57,575 nt of DNA from Aplysia californica (taxonomy: Eukaryota; Mollusca; Gastropoda; Aplysiida; Aplysiidae), in NCBI RefSeq assembly GCF_000002075.1, contig NW_004797301.1, positions 2,065,733 to 2,123,307 of the forward strand, written 5' to 3'. A model generated the notes under the pieces. It did no database searches and was not told the origin of the DNA. It saw nothing but the letters and a program-made list of their open reading frames with translations. How positions within the stretch are numbered: position 1 is the stretch's first letter; every line of letters begins with the position of its first letter. The translations under genes were made by a program, and so were the position numbers. This document shows positions 1-10,559 of the stretch, in pieces.

Positions 1-34
1 AATTTTTCTTGCATAAAACGAACGACGGGGACAG
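1..34. mobile_element. MITE family 4, right end at window edge
   Basis: Ends ACGAACGACGGGGACAG followed by TTAGAT, exactly as at 21,287 and 26,797. Confidence 0.85.
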
Positions 35-93
35 TTAGATTACTTCCTCATTTCGTTCCTCGTGATCTAAACACGCAATATTATATAATCACT
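35..93. mobile_element. Right end of a third Polinton-like copy
   Basis: Identical in order to the outer end of the right terminal repeat at 21,288-21,348, after the end of the nested MITE. It implies that more of this element lies left of the window. Confidence 0.8.
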
Positions 94-134
94 GGGGTGT
101 CAAAATTTACTTTAGCTCTTTGACCTTTCTTAGG

Positions 135-345
135 CCCAGGTTGTTGGTGGTTGACAGGTGTTCTGTTGTGGTTTCCTCCTTTTCTATCAAACATCTATCA
201 TCATCCTTATCATTTTTCCTTTTAATTTCCATTCTACTCTCTAGTAGTAACACCTCTAATCTTTGGCACTTATTATTTGTGTTGCAAAAGCTGTAGGCCT
301 ACTGTAAAACCATTACTAAAACTAAATTTTCTTACCAGACCCAAC
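135..345 (+). mobile_element. SINE body 2, plus strand
   Basis: GGTGGTTGACAGGTGTTCTG, CTATCAAACATCTATC and CTCTCTAGTAGTAACACC follow the order of body 2 elsewhere; 3' end TGTAAAACCATTACTAAAAC. Copies at 21,395-21,590 and 26,905-27,085. Confidence 0.75.
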
Positions 346-409
346 CCGTCAAGTTGGATGATAATGATAGAGGATCCAGCAGTAAGAAAGGGGATACTCG
401 ATAAAATAG

Positions 410-490
410 ACAATCCCACGTGGGAATCGAACTTGTGTCTTTCGATTTCCTCAACAAAGAGCCTAGGACTTCTCAGTATCACGTAAATGC
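410..490 (-). repeat. tRNA-like SINE head fragment
   Basis: Minus strand has AGTTCGATTCC (B box) preceded by a degenerate A-box-like stretch. Copies at 21,670-21,750 and 27,180-27,225, the last one truncated. Confidence 0.4.
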
Positions 491-669
491 AAAGATGGCC
501 ACAAATAACTGTATTATCAAGTTAAACTGAGAAGGCCTAACAAAGAACCCATCCATGACAAAATTGACACCAGGTTTTTAAAAGACCCTATTGGAGAGAG
601 CATAAAGATGGAAACAAATTAAAGTAATTGTCACTTTTTCACCCTCATTGACACAATCAAGATCATTTG

Positions 670-1098
670 TGAGGCGTGCTGGCAAAATATATGAGTTAAC
701 TTCTCGAAATCCACAAATGGCGATATTGGCCAAAAATTGGCACCATGATCAAATTTGTATAAAGTTTTTCTATTGATGCCACATTCTTTAAGTATAACAT
801 AAAAATAAATATAAAAATACATAAATAAATAAAAGAAAGTAAGTCCGAAAGAGTAAGGTAAAAGAAAACAAATAAATAAACTATAAAAGATAAAGCGAAA
901 AAGCAAAAAAACCCAAAAAAACAAAAAGCAACTGCCGCACTTTTAACGATGATATTAATATAAGCTTCTTGCCAACCCCCAACATGCCTTTCATTATTTC
1001 ATAATTATAAATTGTAAAAACTTCACCTATAAGCGTGATGTATCTATTTCCATAGGGCTCAAATCCGAGAAGTTACTCATTTTTGTCAACACGCTTCA
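670..1098. mobile_element. MITE family 2 (copy A flank)
   Basis: Ends TGAGGCGTGCTGGCAAAAT and GTCAACACGCTTCA, flanked by CATTTG and CATTCA. GAGAAGTTACTCAT-type motif near both ends. An A/T-rich stretch of about 180 bp lies in the middle. Confidence 0.75.
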
Positions 1099-1124
1099 CA
1101 TTCAGTATATATGTTGTTTGTTTT

Positions 1125-1250
1125 AGTAAGGTTTTATGGCGCTTGCAACTGCATAAAGTCATATGAGCGCCACATTTAGTATTTAGGAGGAAGACTGCAC
1201 CCTATACTTCCTTACACAGAGCTAACCCAGGCCGAGTTGGATGGAAATAA
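1125..1250 (-). mobile_element. Retroposon with shared tail and a fourth body
   Basis: Shared tail GGTTTTATGGCGCTTGCAAC then GAGCGCC joins a body seen nowhere else (GGAGGAAGACTGCACCCTAT, CCAGGCCGAGTTGGATGG). Copy at 27,858-27,985. Confidence 0.65.
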
Positions 1251-1536
1251 TGAATTTTAAAAAATAAAATAAAAAAATAAAATATATATATAGAATCTAT
1301 AAATAACTATAATGAAATTTTTTTTTAAAATCCCAACATTTTCCAAACCAAAATCAAACCCTTCTGCGTTCATCAATGGCGAAGAGCCAAACAGAGGGCA
1401 TGTCATTCTTGTTTCATCCAATTTTGCCATCTTCAAGTTTCAAGACGCTAAAAATTTCATAGCGTCCTCTTAACTAACGAACGACCACTATCACCTGGAA
1501 ATGGCCACAGCACCCTTTCTGCTGACTTGGGCCAGT

Positions 1537-1703
1537 CTGTCCCCGTAGTTTTATGCACCTCACATAATTTAGCAAAATTTTATCATTTTTAGCATAATTT
1601 CTGATTATTTTCCTTTATCATTCTTTGTTAAAATTAACAGAATCGCATAATTTCACATTTTTGGGCTTAGTTTGCATAATTTCACAATTTTTCTTGCATA
1701 AAA
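1537..1703. mobile_element. MITE family 4, right end missing (copy A)
   Basis: Starts CTGTCCCCGTAGTTTTATGC; stops after TTGCATAAAA without the GGGGACAG end. Confidence 0.8.
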
Positions 1704-1995
1704 AGATGGGAACAGCTAACACCAACATTTTTTCTCTCTGCCTTCCCAGCTACATACCAGTGGGCGGTGGTACCAACCACTAGCCACTAGTGGGCGATTT
1801 GGTCATTTTGGCATCACTGGGAAACTTCCAGCAATATAATCGACAACTTATGAATAGTAACACCAGCACTCTTTCTCTCTGCCTTCCCAGCTACGTACTA
1901 GTGGGCGGTGGTACATGTACTAGCCACGACACGAATGGGCGATTTGGTCATTTTGGTATCAGTTGGAAACTTCTAGTAAATGTCGGCTTATGAAA
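1704..1995. repeat. Tandem repeat of about 140 bp, two units and a bit (copy A)
   Basis: Units share AACACCAGCACTCTTTCTCT, CTGCCTTCCCAGCTAC, GTGGGCGGTGGTAC and GGGCGATTTGGTCATTTTGG. A third unit begins at 1,994 and fades. Lies beyond the poly(A) site. No coding meaning seen. Confidence 0.85.
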
Positions 1996-2079
1996 ACACC
2001 AACCAATACTCATCTCTCTGTCTCCCCAGTACAACTACAAGTTTCTTATATTCATCTCATCTAGGTGTATGTGCGTGTT

Positions 2080-2160
2080 TGTGAGTGTTTGCGAGTGAGT
2101 GAGTGAGTGTGTGTGTGTGTGCAAGTGAGTGAGTGTGTATTTGTGAGAGTGTGTGTCACA
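2080..2160. repeat. GT-rich microsatellite
   Basis: (GT)n mixed with GAGTGAGT, downstream of the poly(A) signal. Also at 28,805-28,885 in copy B. Confidence 0.85.
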
Positions 2161-2274
2161 TTCCCTCCCTCCGTATCTCTCTCTCGTCTCACTCTCACCC
2201 CCTCTCAAAAACAAATATTATTAAGACACTGACACAACAAAACAAAGACAAAAAGACCTTGTTTAAATGATACT

Positions 2275-2280
2275 TTTATT
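2275..2280 (-). promoter_or_regulatory. Poly(A) signal of copy A
   Basis: AATAAA on the minus strand at the same place relative to the copy A stop codon as the signal at 29002 in copy B. Confidence 0.5.
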
Positions 2281-2704
2281 GATGAATATATAAACAATGA
2301 AACATGATGGCATTTTTGAAAAACAACTATTATTAGAACAATATCATGTAGGCCTACATGTAACCAAAACAACAAACATTGTTTTTATCAGCACCACTAG
2401 TGTTGGTAACCCCCCCCCCAAAAAAAAACACAAAAAAACAAAACAATGTCACTGCAGTTCGAACAAATTACGACTTCTGGGCCGCCGGTAGAGGGTTGGG
2501 GAAATATTTGTTGGCTGCCACGTGCTCCCTGAGATAACCCTCCCCCATCTCCTCGTAGTCTTTGCGGGTGATGGAGCCGGCCGTCAGGAGAGGCGACATG
2601 GCAAACTTCCTCGCTCCGTTCCATGCGTCCAGGCTGGGGTTGGCTGTAGAGATGAATTACGCATATTTGTTTGTTCGTTTGTTTGTTTTTTTAGTTGTTT
2701 TTTT

Positions 2705-2878
2705 TATAAGAGTTTTACAGCACGGACAACACAATAAGGTCGTAAAAGTGTCGAAGAATAGATGTGTTACAAGGGAGTAACAAACACAAAAAAGAAGGAG
2801 GAGAAATAAGGACGACAGATGTTTGATAGGAAAGAAGGAGCAAACCACACCAGAGACCCTGCCACCCACCCATTTGTT
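2705..2878 (-). mobile_element. SINE body 2 (copy A)
   Basis: Tail degenerate, hairpin GTTACTCCCTTGTAAC present, body ending GGGTGGTGGGCAGGG-like. Counterpart at 29,440-29,608. Confidence 0.75.
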
Positions 2879-3699
2879 TGTTTGTTTGTTTGATCGAGTA
2901 AAGAGAAGAACATCAACATAATAACATTCATCATTTAGTACTGAGAAAAAGAAAGTACCTATAAAATACACCCTCCAGCCACCATATAAATTGAGCAATC
3001 TTAAGAAAGTTTGAATGTACAAAAAAACCAACAGATTTGGTTTGAGAAGAGAGCAGCACATCAACAAAACAATGGACATTTAGTGCTGGAAAAGAGTAAG
3101 ACAGACAGAGAGAGAAAACAAGGAAAGAAAATTAGTAAGACTAAGACCTACTAATGGTTGCATCCAACCACCCATAAGCTGGCAGCTAGCAGTCCCGTGG
3201 GTCTAGGAGGTACCGTAGGTGAGTGTACAAGAAGAAAAGAAAAATGAGGCGCAAGGAATAAAAACTTGGACAACAAGAAAAAGAAGACACAAAAATGAAA
3301 ACCAGGTCACAAACAAAATGAAAAAAAAACCCCAACAATATTGAAAGACAGAAAATGAAAACTTTGAAGAAGAGAAATACAAAAAGAACAAGAGAATAGA
3401 AAAAACTAAGACAAAAAACCCCACAAATAATTGGGTGAAAAATAAAGGATTTGTAGACGCAATCTGCATTCCAACACACAAAGATTATGCCATTCAGAAC
3501 AAAAAAAATCCCCCCAAAACAACAACCAGAAAACAACCAATCAAAAGCCCCAAACACTCCGAGTACGATACTATTCATAACTTTCTTCACAGCCTCCGTC
3601 ACACCAACCTGCACAGAAGACGTTGTAGGAGCTCTGGAACGGTCTCATCTGTAGCAGCTCCCAGTCGATCCTGTCCTTGAAGGCTTTCAGGTTGGCACA

Positions 3700-4233
3700 T
3701 CTTTATTGTCCAGACAATTGGTTTGGTGTTTCATCACGTGTACACACACACACACAAACATACGCAAGCTTACAATCATATGCATAATATAAAAGAGCAG
3801 AACAATATAAACAATAATAATCTTAAGCTAGATACACACTCAATGTTATTCTGATGCATGCTTTAAGGTCATATGAATACTTATACAAGATGGTTAAGAT
3901 GGAAAAATTTTGATGGACGATGGTGAAAATGACCTTTTGCATCTTTCTTTGATACAGATCAGAAGTCAAGGTCTTTTACTTCTGACTGATGTTTTTATTT
4001 GAGGGAACAAGGGATGTTTGTTGTCTACTTTAATCTTTATAGGGCAGTTTGAACATCAGAAGCGTGTAAATTTCAGTGCAAGTTTGAGAGACAAATGCCT
4101 CAGACAAAATTAATTAGAACATCCATTTCACATTACACCATTTACACACATCCAAGTATTTTTACTCAACTTTTAAACAATCTTTTCCTTTTATCATATT
4201 GGCCTGTAACACAGTATTAATAAACTCAGACAG
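3700..4233. other. Intron stretch with retroposon 3' tail and (CA)n
   Basis: ATCTTTATTGTCCAGA and a short (CA)n at 3,743-3,757 look like a retroposon end. The rest holds nothing I recognise. Counterpart 31,005-31,558. Confidence 0.4.
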
Positions 4234-4465
4234 CACAAGAAGTGACTATAGTATCCACTTTTGGTTGAAATGGAGTAATCGATATAGGTAGTGAACTTGT
4301 AAACCGCTCTTTTACCTCTGTAAATATTTAAGCTGTGGCTTGATTCGGTATCGAGATTCGAGACGTTTCTTTTTTGACTACATTATTATAGAGATTTCAA
4401 AATCATCAAAATTTCAAACTCGTTTTTCTCGAAACTGAGACAAGTGAATATAGTCACTTCTTGCG
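4234..4465. mobile_element. MITE with AAGAAGTGACTATA ends
   Basis: Ends CACAAGAAGTGACTATAG and ATATAGTCACTTCTTGCG are inverted repeats; CTCAG on both sides may be the target duplication. Counterpart 31,559-31,776. Confidence 0.7.
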
Positions 4466-4621
4466 CTCAGCCGTCGATAAATTGAAGGTAGTTTTAATAC
4501 GGCATCATGACCATTTATCGAAATAGGCAAGAAGAGAATATACAAAACTAGCCAAACTAAGCCTCATGAAATAAGTCACTACAAAATGAATGTAGCACTC
4601 GCAACCCTCCTCTCAACCTCA

Positions 4622-4754
4622 CGACCCCAGTGCTTTCTTGCCCTATCTCCATTTTTAATAACAGTGAAAACAGTTTAAAAAAACAGTGAGCTTAAGAAGT
4701 CAAATTTTCAATATTTTAAAAAAAAGGAGATACCACAAGAAAGCACTGGGGTCG
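4622..4754. mobile_element. 133-bp hairpin MITE
   Basis: Ends CGACCCCAGTGCTTTCTTG and CAAGAAAGCACTGGGGTCG are perfect inverted repeats, extended by CTATCTCC/GGAGATA. Nearly the whole element folds. Counterpart 31,934-32,067 with one mismatch. Confidence 0.85.
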
Positions 4755-4769
4755 CAAGCTGTTTTTAAT

Positions 4770-5160
4770 TTATTTAGTAGAGGTCTTATGGCGCTCGCAA
4801 CTGCATAAGGTCATATAAGCGTAAAAGGGTGGATGCCAACAGAGAAGCCTTTACAGGGAATCAGGCTTACTCTGCTCATCTCTCTAGCTTCAACAGCACA
4901 AAGTCTGTTTTAGACTTTTACGGCACCCCGGAAATAGCGGGTCACAAGAGTGTGACAAACATACAAAAGAAGTAGAGGAAAATGACAATAGTAAGGATAA
5001 GGAAAGAAAAAGCAGCAGTTCCCTGTAGAAGATCATGCACAATTATGAGCATGACATTGTTGAATCAGCCCATTTACAATTCTACAGTGCATAAGAACGA
5101 GAAATGTCTCCCCTTTGGGAATGGCCTAAAAACACGTCAGTCAGTGGCACTGCCCCTGTG
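4770..5160 (-). mobile_element. SINE body 1 (copy A)
   Basis: Minus-strand retroposon with tail GCGAGCGCCATAAGACCTCT, hairpin GTCACACTCTTGTGAC and 5' part rich in CCAAAGGGGAGACATTTCTC. Ends next to a G tract. Confidence 0.8.
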
Positions 5161-5373
5161 TGGGGGGGGGGGGGGGGGAGTCACAAGTTGTGAAACTGAT
5201 GTTAGGAAACAAACCTGAACTATCCTGTCTTGCTTCTCCGCCTCTAACCTGTTCAACATGAACTCCATCGTCTCTGCCAGACCGGCCTGATCCAATCCCA
5301 GCACCGACGGTTGAAACAGAAGTTCCGGCGCCCTGTTACAACAAAAGAACTATAGTAACAATACCATAATATG

Positions 5374-5807
5374 TGAAGCAACGTGGAGAAATCAGGAGCT
5401 GGTCAAAATAATGAAAACGAAGAAACAGGCATTTTTCGTCAGCTTGGCAATTTTTATCAAATTGTTGTGTGTTTTGGTGCAACACCTTTTATGTTCATCT
5501 GAACACATTTCAAAGTGAATTTTACAGAAAAACGTTGATTAAAGGCACAAAATATGTAATTTTTCAGTTTTCAAGGGCTCTCAAGCTATTGAAGTTACCA
5601 AACTTTGGCGGCCATTTTCCCGCTAATTTTACCACTGAAACTAGGTGACCCCCACCTCCTTCAATTGCAAATATCTCGACTTGTATTGAAGATAGATGGG
5701 CCATTTTTTTTTCATTGAAAGCAAGACCCATGAACAAGCTTTAAGATGATACCAAAAGCTCCACTTTCCTAAAAATGACGAGCGCCTGATCCCACCGCGT
5801 CGTGACA
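5374..5807. mobile_element. MITE family 1 (copy A intron)
   Basis: Starts TGAAGCAACGTGG and ends CGTCGTGACA; flanks AATATG and CATATG are a near-duplicate target. Lies about 40 bp upstream of the exon l acceptor. Confidence 0.8.
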
Positions 5808-5839
5808 CATATGAGTTACTTACATTGCATTTTGACAAG

Positions 5840-6050
5840 TTTACACTATGGGTATTACATGAAAATAAGTAAAGTAAATTTGAAATAAGTTACATTTCAT
5901 TGATCCCCGAGGGGGAAATTTTGAGTTACAATGGCAAAGATACATACGTAAACGCATAATTAGAAATACATACATAACATAAATACATACATACAAAAAT
6001 AACAGAATACACATCGCAATACACAACAATTTCACAAACGTGCCATATAA
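5840..6050. other. Retroposon 3' tail-like sequence
   Basis: TTTCATTGATCCCCGAGGGG and GAAATTTTGAGTTACAATGG followed by ATACATAC-rich DNA resemble a widespread animal retroposon end. Similar at 33,190-33,380 and 55,990-56,110. Confidence 0.4.
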
Positions 6051-6054
6051 TATA

Positions 6055-6160
6055 TAATACAAATATAATAAAATATAATATAACATAAAATAATATAATA
6101 TAATATAATATACTATAATATAATATAATATAATATAATATAATATAATATAATATAGAG
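6055..6160. repeat. (TAATA)n pentanucleotide repeat (copy A)
   Basis: Near-pure 5-bp repeat in the exon k to exon l intron. Confidence 0.9.
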
Positions 6161-6390
6161 TATTTGTGTAACACAAATTCCCACTCAACAAGGAGTTCTA
6201 TCCTGGCCCTATTGGATATTTGCTGTATAGCTCAAATTACCACTCAAAGGGGAGCTCTGTCCGCTATACAACCTACAAATAAGGACATGTTCCAGCTCTT
6301 CAGGGAGGGCGGGGGGTGTTGTTGTTGAGGAAGAACAGTACCAGTGCAGCTGCGTTGTGCACTCACTTGATCCTCTTGAAGGGGCGGAAG

Positions 6391-6408
6391 GACACACACA
6401 CACACACA

Positions 6409-6473
<65 letters not shown>
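6391..6473. repeat. (CA)n microsatellite near the exon k donor (copy A)
   Basis: About 83 bp, (TG)n on the gene's strand, starting 10 nt after the splice donor. In copy B (33,940-33,973) it is about half as long. Confidence 0.95.
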
Positions 6474-6476
<3 letters not shown>

Positions 6477-6619
6477 AACTCACCTGATCCTCTCTATGCC
6501 TAGCTGCAGACGATACGACTCAGCCAGGGACAACTCGCCCGACAGTCCACCCGCGTCCATTTCTCTGGTGGTGGAACAAAACAATGCTATGAGGGGAAAG
6601 GGCTCGGTGTAATTCCAAA

Positions 6620-6850
6620 TGATGAAATGGTACAGGTTTAACGCCCCTATCAACACTATCAGGCTGTTTACGAAGCGGGACCTACGAGTATAACGTCCAT
6701 CTCTGACCTAATGGACCGAGCCAAGCCGGAAATTCGTATAAAGTGCCTTTCCCAAGAACACAATGTCGGACTGAGCTGATGCTTGAACCCCCGATCCCAC
6801 AGTGCAATGATTAAGGGTCCGGTGGCCTAACCACTAAGGCTACTGACGCC
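6620..6850 (-). mobile_element. tRNA-derived SINE fragment (copy A)
   Basis: Minus strand: TAGCCTTAGTGGTTAGG (A box) and GGGGTTCAAGCATC (B box), 45 bp apart. Counterpart 34,115-34,335. Confidence 0.6.
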
Positions 6851-7581
6851 AGTAACAACGTAATTCCAAATTCACCAAAACTCACTACAAAGAGCAAAAG
6901 CCAATCGAAGAGATCGGTCAAGTGCAAGATACGTGACAACCTGATCTCCAAATCAATCAACATCATTGTTATCATTTGCCTTTCTCACACCATGTGTCGG
7001 AATATAGGCCAACAACAACAGCAATAGATCGACAGTTAAGGCAAAAGTCATTCCAAATCTCCCAATCAGTCACTAGAAAAGGAAAGAGTCTACCCAGAAA
7101 TCAATTTTCAGCATTTTCTTCGGCAGTTGGACTTCATGTGTAAATTCTTCTTTAATATCCAAAATCAATGAAACTTCAATCCAAATATCCAAATACCTTC
7201 ACATCCCCTTCATTATCACTACCATCCATATCCTTTTTCACCCGGACAACAAACGTTGTTCTATCTTTTGTTTCTTTGTCTCATATACGAGGAAAAATAT
7301 TCTCAGTAATGTCAGGTGAGTGAAATGACACGCAGTAAAAAAGGTTAAACAAAAATTCAATAGGAGGATAAAGTAGGACTGAAATGACACCCTCAAAGCC
7401 ATTCTATCCAAAGTTGCAAAAATCACAAAGCTATTCTAGCTATTGAAAACTAAAAAAAAACCCCACAGATCTATTCTAGCTATAAAAAAAAGCTACGCAT
7501 AAGACAAAATTATTCTATCAAAAGTTACAGAAAGCACCATCTGACCTATCTCCACCCCCACCCCCCTCCCCCATGCCTTAA

Positions 7582-7731
7582 CACTTTGCGGTCACTCGGT
7601 GCAATAATGCGCTGGTGTGAAAATTACCCGTTCTGGTCACCAGACCCGAGAAGTCCGTTGCAGTCACTCTCCTGGCTGGGTGACCAGATGGGGTATTTTG
7701 TACTGCTAGCTGTGTGACTGACTGCAAAGTG
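7582..7731. mobile_element. 150-bp TTAA-flanked MITE (copy A)
   Basis: TTAA then CACTTTGCGGTCA; end TGACTGCAAAGTG then TTAA. TTAA target fits piggyBac or Kolobok. Confidence 0.82.
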
Positions 7732-8610
7732 TTAAACAATACCACTGTAACAATGAAAGCTTCTGCAGCGTCCTTACTTCTGAAACTCGGGGTCATGAAC
7801 TTTGAGCAGCGTCTCCAGCTCCTCCAGCTTCTCTTCCTCCGCTTCCGAGTCACTGGTGCCGCCATCTTTGTTCTGGACAAGAGCAACAAAAATGAATATA
7901 TAGATAAATAAACAAAAAATTAAATAATTAAATAAATAAACTAATAAATTATATTGATTTTAAAAAAATATATATAAAAAATAAATGAACTATTTAATTA
8001 AATACATTTTTAAAATGTTTAATGAATAAATAAATAGAGAAATAAATAAACTAATTAATTAATTTTTAAAAAAATAAACAAACATACAAATAAGTAAATA
8101 AATAAATAATGTACATCAATTTCAATGCACAGATATTAACCCACTTTGTATAATTAGTTTGTTTTGGGTTTTTTCTCACTCTCAGGATGGCTCTGAGTGA
8201 TAGGCAAAGTTGAAAGACAGAGATACTTGATATATGATCTCCTCACTCAGCCTCCTGCATGTGAGGCAAAGTGTCTTCTTGCTACACAAGAGACGTCTGT
8301 AGAGACTATTAAAATACTGGTCGCTTTTAAGCACAAGCGGGCATACCCAGATTTCGGGGGTTTCTAGAAATCTTAACCTACACCAAAAGTGGGCATTTCC
8401 CAACCTATAGAAGAAGTTTGGTTTCATTGGTGGGTATATAATTTGTTTGGTTATACTATAGAGAAAACTCTCCTTGTCTTTTAAAGAAACTGAACAAGGG
8501 GCAAAAACTTTACCTTAGATTTTCTCAAAACAGCACATTTCATTATAACCCCCTTGTGCTTAGAAGCGACCAATTAAACTGAAAGATTTTATCACACCGA
8601 TAGCCATAGG

Positions 8611-9403
8611 TGTTCTGACACAGTGGAACCAGGCGCTCATCAATTTTTTGGCATATGGAGCTATTGATATCACATTAAAGCTTGTTCGTTTGCCTGTCTT
8701 TGGAAGAAAAAGTACCCATCCATCTTGAATAGAAATCGAGATATTTGTGATTGAAAGACGTGGGATAGCCTGGTTTCAGAGACTGAAAATTTACAATTTT
8801 TGTTCCTTTAATCAACATTTTTAAAGTAAAATTCACTCAGAATTATTTTATATATGAACATAAAAGGTGTAAAGCCAAATTCGATAAAATTTGCCAAACT
8901 GGTAGAAAAATTCCTGCTTCTTCGATTTCATTATTTTGATGAGCGCCTGATTTCTCATATATGTGTCAAGACGCAGTGGAATCGGGCACTCGTCAGTTTT
9001 TTGGCCTATGGAGTTACTGGTTTAATCTTAAAGCTTGTTGATTTGTCCTTCTTTCTGTGAAAATTTTACTCATTTTTCTTGAATAGAAGTCGAGATATTT
9101 CGGATTGACGGAAGGGGGGGGGGGGGGGGTGTAACCTGTTTTCTGAGGTAAAATTAGTGAGAAACAGGCTGCCAAAGTTTGGCAATTTCTATAGCTTGAG
9201 AGTCCTTGAAAACTCAAAATTTGTATATTTTGAACCATTGATCAACATTTTTCAGCAAAATTCTCATGGAAATGTATTTTTATATTGACACAAAAAGTGT
9301 TGAGCCAAAAAACAAAAATTTGACAAAAATGGTCAAACTGGAGGAAAAATGCGTTTCTTCAATTTCATTATTTTGACCAGCGCCTGATTTCACGATGCCT
9401 CTC
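8611..9403. mobile_element. Two head-to-tail family 1 MITEs (copy A)
   Basis: First about 8,611-8,955, second about 8,964-9,403, each starting with a CAGTGGAA-type motif and ending GCGCCTGATTTC; CATATATG-like sequence lies between them. A G tract (9,114-9,130) is inside the second. Confidence 0.75.
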
Positions 9404-9454
9404 ATATATTGTTTAGGGAAACAGCAGGAAGAAAGATACAAAAATAACAGAGGA

Positions 9455-9765
9455 ACAAGACTTTACTTTTACTTTTACTTTTCTGATCCAGTGGCCATCT
9501 GGGTTCTAGCCCCTAGGCCTGTCGATATGGCAAAAAATTTACAGGTTTTTATCAGCTGTGTTTTGTCGCTGTACAAAGTATTTCTGATATCTGGAGAGGC
9601 AGGTAGATACGTGCTACGCAGGTCGCAAAGTTCAGGGCAGTTAAAGAGACGGTGTGATAGTTTTGGCAGTCACACTACACAATGGGCAGTCAGGTGGGGT
9701 ATCCTTGCAGATGCTATTTAGGCAGGAATTCAGAGGGATGTGCTGTGTTCACAGGCAAAAGATAG
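9455..9765 (-). mobile_element. LINE 3' end (copy A)
   Basis: Counterpart of 36,940-37,235 with a (CTTTTA)n-like end at 9,461-9,482. Confidence 0.6.
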
Positions 9766-10164
9766 GGAGTTGACAGAGGAACAAGAAAGGTACAGACTTA
9801 TCTACATCTCAGCAAAACTTATCATTTCTGAATATGGTCATCTAATTTGGAAAAAAGTCAAAAATGAATTTTCAATGCATACGACACTCAATCAGTTCAG
9901 TTTTTTGTTTTTTTTTTTTTTTTCCTTTTGTACTCACAATTTCCTTATATACATCCCAGTCGGCGTCATTTTGTCCAAAGTTGTCTCCCTTCTTCGATGG
10001 CTCTGTCGATAGATCATTGACGAAAAGAATAACTTGATGAAATTGCACTCTTCTTACAACAGAAACCAGACATTGTCAGCAAAAAGTCAATTGTCTTCAT
10101 AATGTTTTATCTTTAGTAGAAGTTATTTTACTACAACTACTTGCATAGGGCATAATATACATGC

Positions 10165-10305
10165 CGAAGATTAGAGGTGCTGCTAGAGAGTAACATACTT
10201 GTACAAAGAAAAGGAGATGAAATAAAGATGATAGATTATAGATTTTTGACAGGAAAGAAGGGGAAACCCACACAAGAGCATCTGCCAACCACCCACGCCT
10301 TCAAA
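10165..10305 (-). mobile_element. SINE body 2 fragment (copy A)
   Basis: Hairpin region GTTACTCTCTAGCAGC and the GGTTGGCAGATGCTCTTG 5' end; tail degenerate. Counterpart 37,630-37,768. Confidence 0.6.
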
Positions 10306-10384
10306 ATAGTGAGCACAAAAACTAGGAATGCGTATGAGGTTGTCTGGGTAAGTTTTGTGGGATAGTATTTACTCAGGGACGTAC

Positions 10385-10551
<167 letters not shown>

Positions 10552-10559
10552 TTGTGTAG

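Larger units (their letters stand above)
2468..10002 (-). pseudogene. ACTR5: Duplicate of ACTR5 exons i-n (copy A), penultimate exon truncated
   Basis: Exons corresponding to copy B: 9938-10002, 7778-7872, 6484-6564, 5215-5332, a remnant 3609-3699, and 2468-2643 with the same TAA. Splice sites are kept except at the remnant, which lost its acceptor and about eight N-terminal codons (NVFLTGGS) in a deletion of about 574 bp relative to copy B, with a 2-bp microhomology (AC) at the joint. Skipping the remnant would shift frame (phase 0 to a two-base start), so copy A cannot supply a normal C-terminus. Six coding differences from copy B, five silent. It lies downstream of copy B's poly(A) site and no promoter is recognised. 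Alternative: an uncollapsed second allele in the assembly. Confidence 0.93.

Noticed and set aside
2397-2624. 75-codon minus-strand ORF and its copy at 29,081
   Set aside because: Shadow frame of the ACTR5 terminal exon; the real frame ends PLPAAQKS and a stop.
6209-6483. Cys-Val repeat ORFs
   Set aside because: Translations of the (CA)n tract after ACTR5 exon k.
7578-7889. 103-codon Arg/Ser-rich ORF and its copy at 35,069
   Set aside because: Shadow frame over ACTR5 exon j extended through the adjacent MITE.
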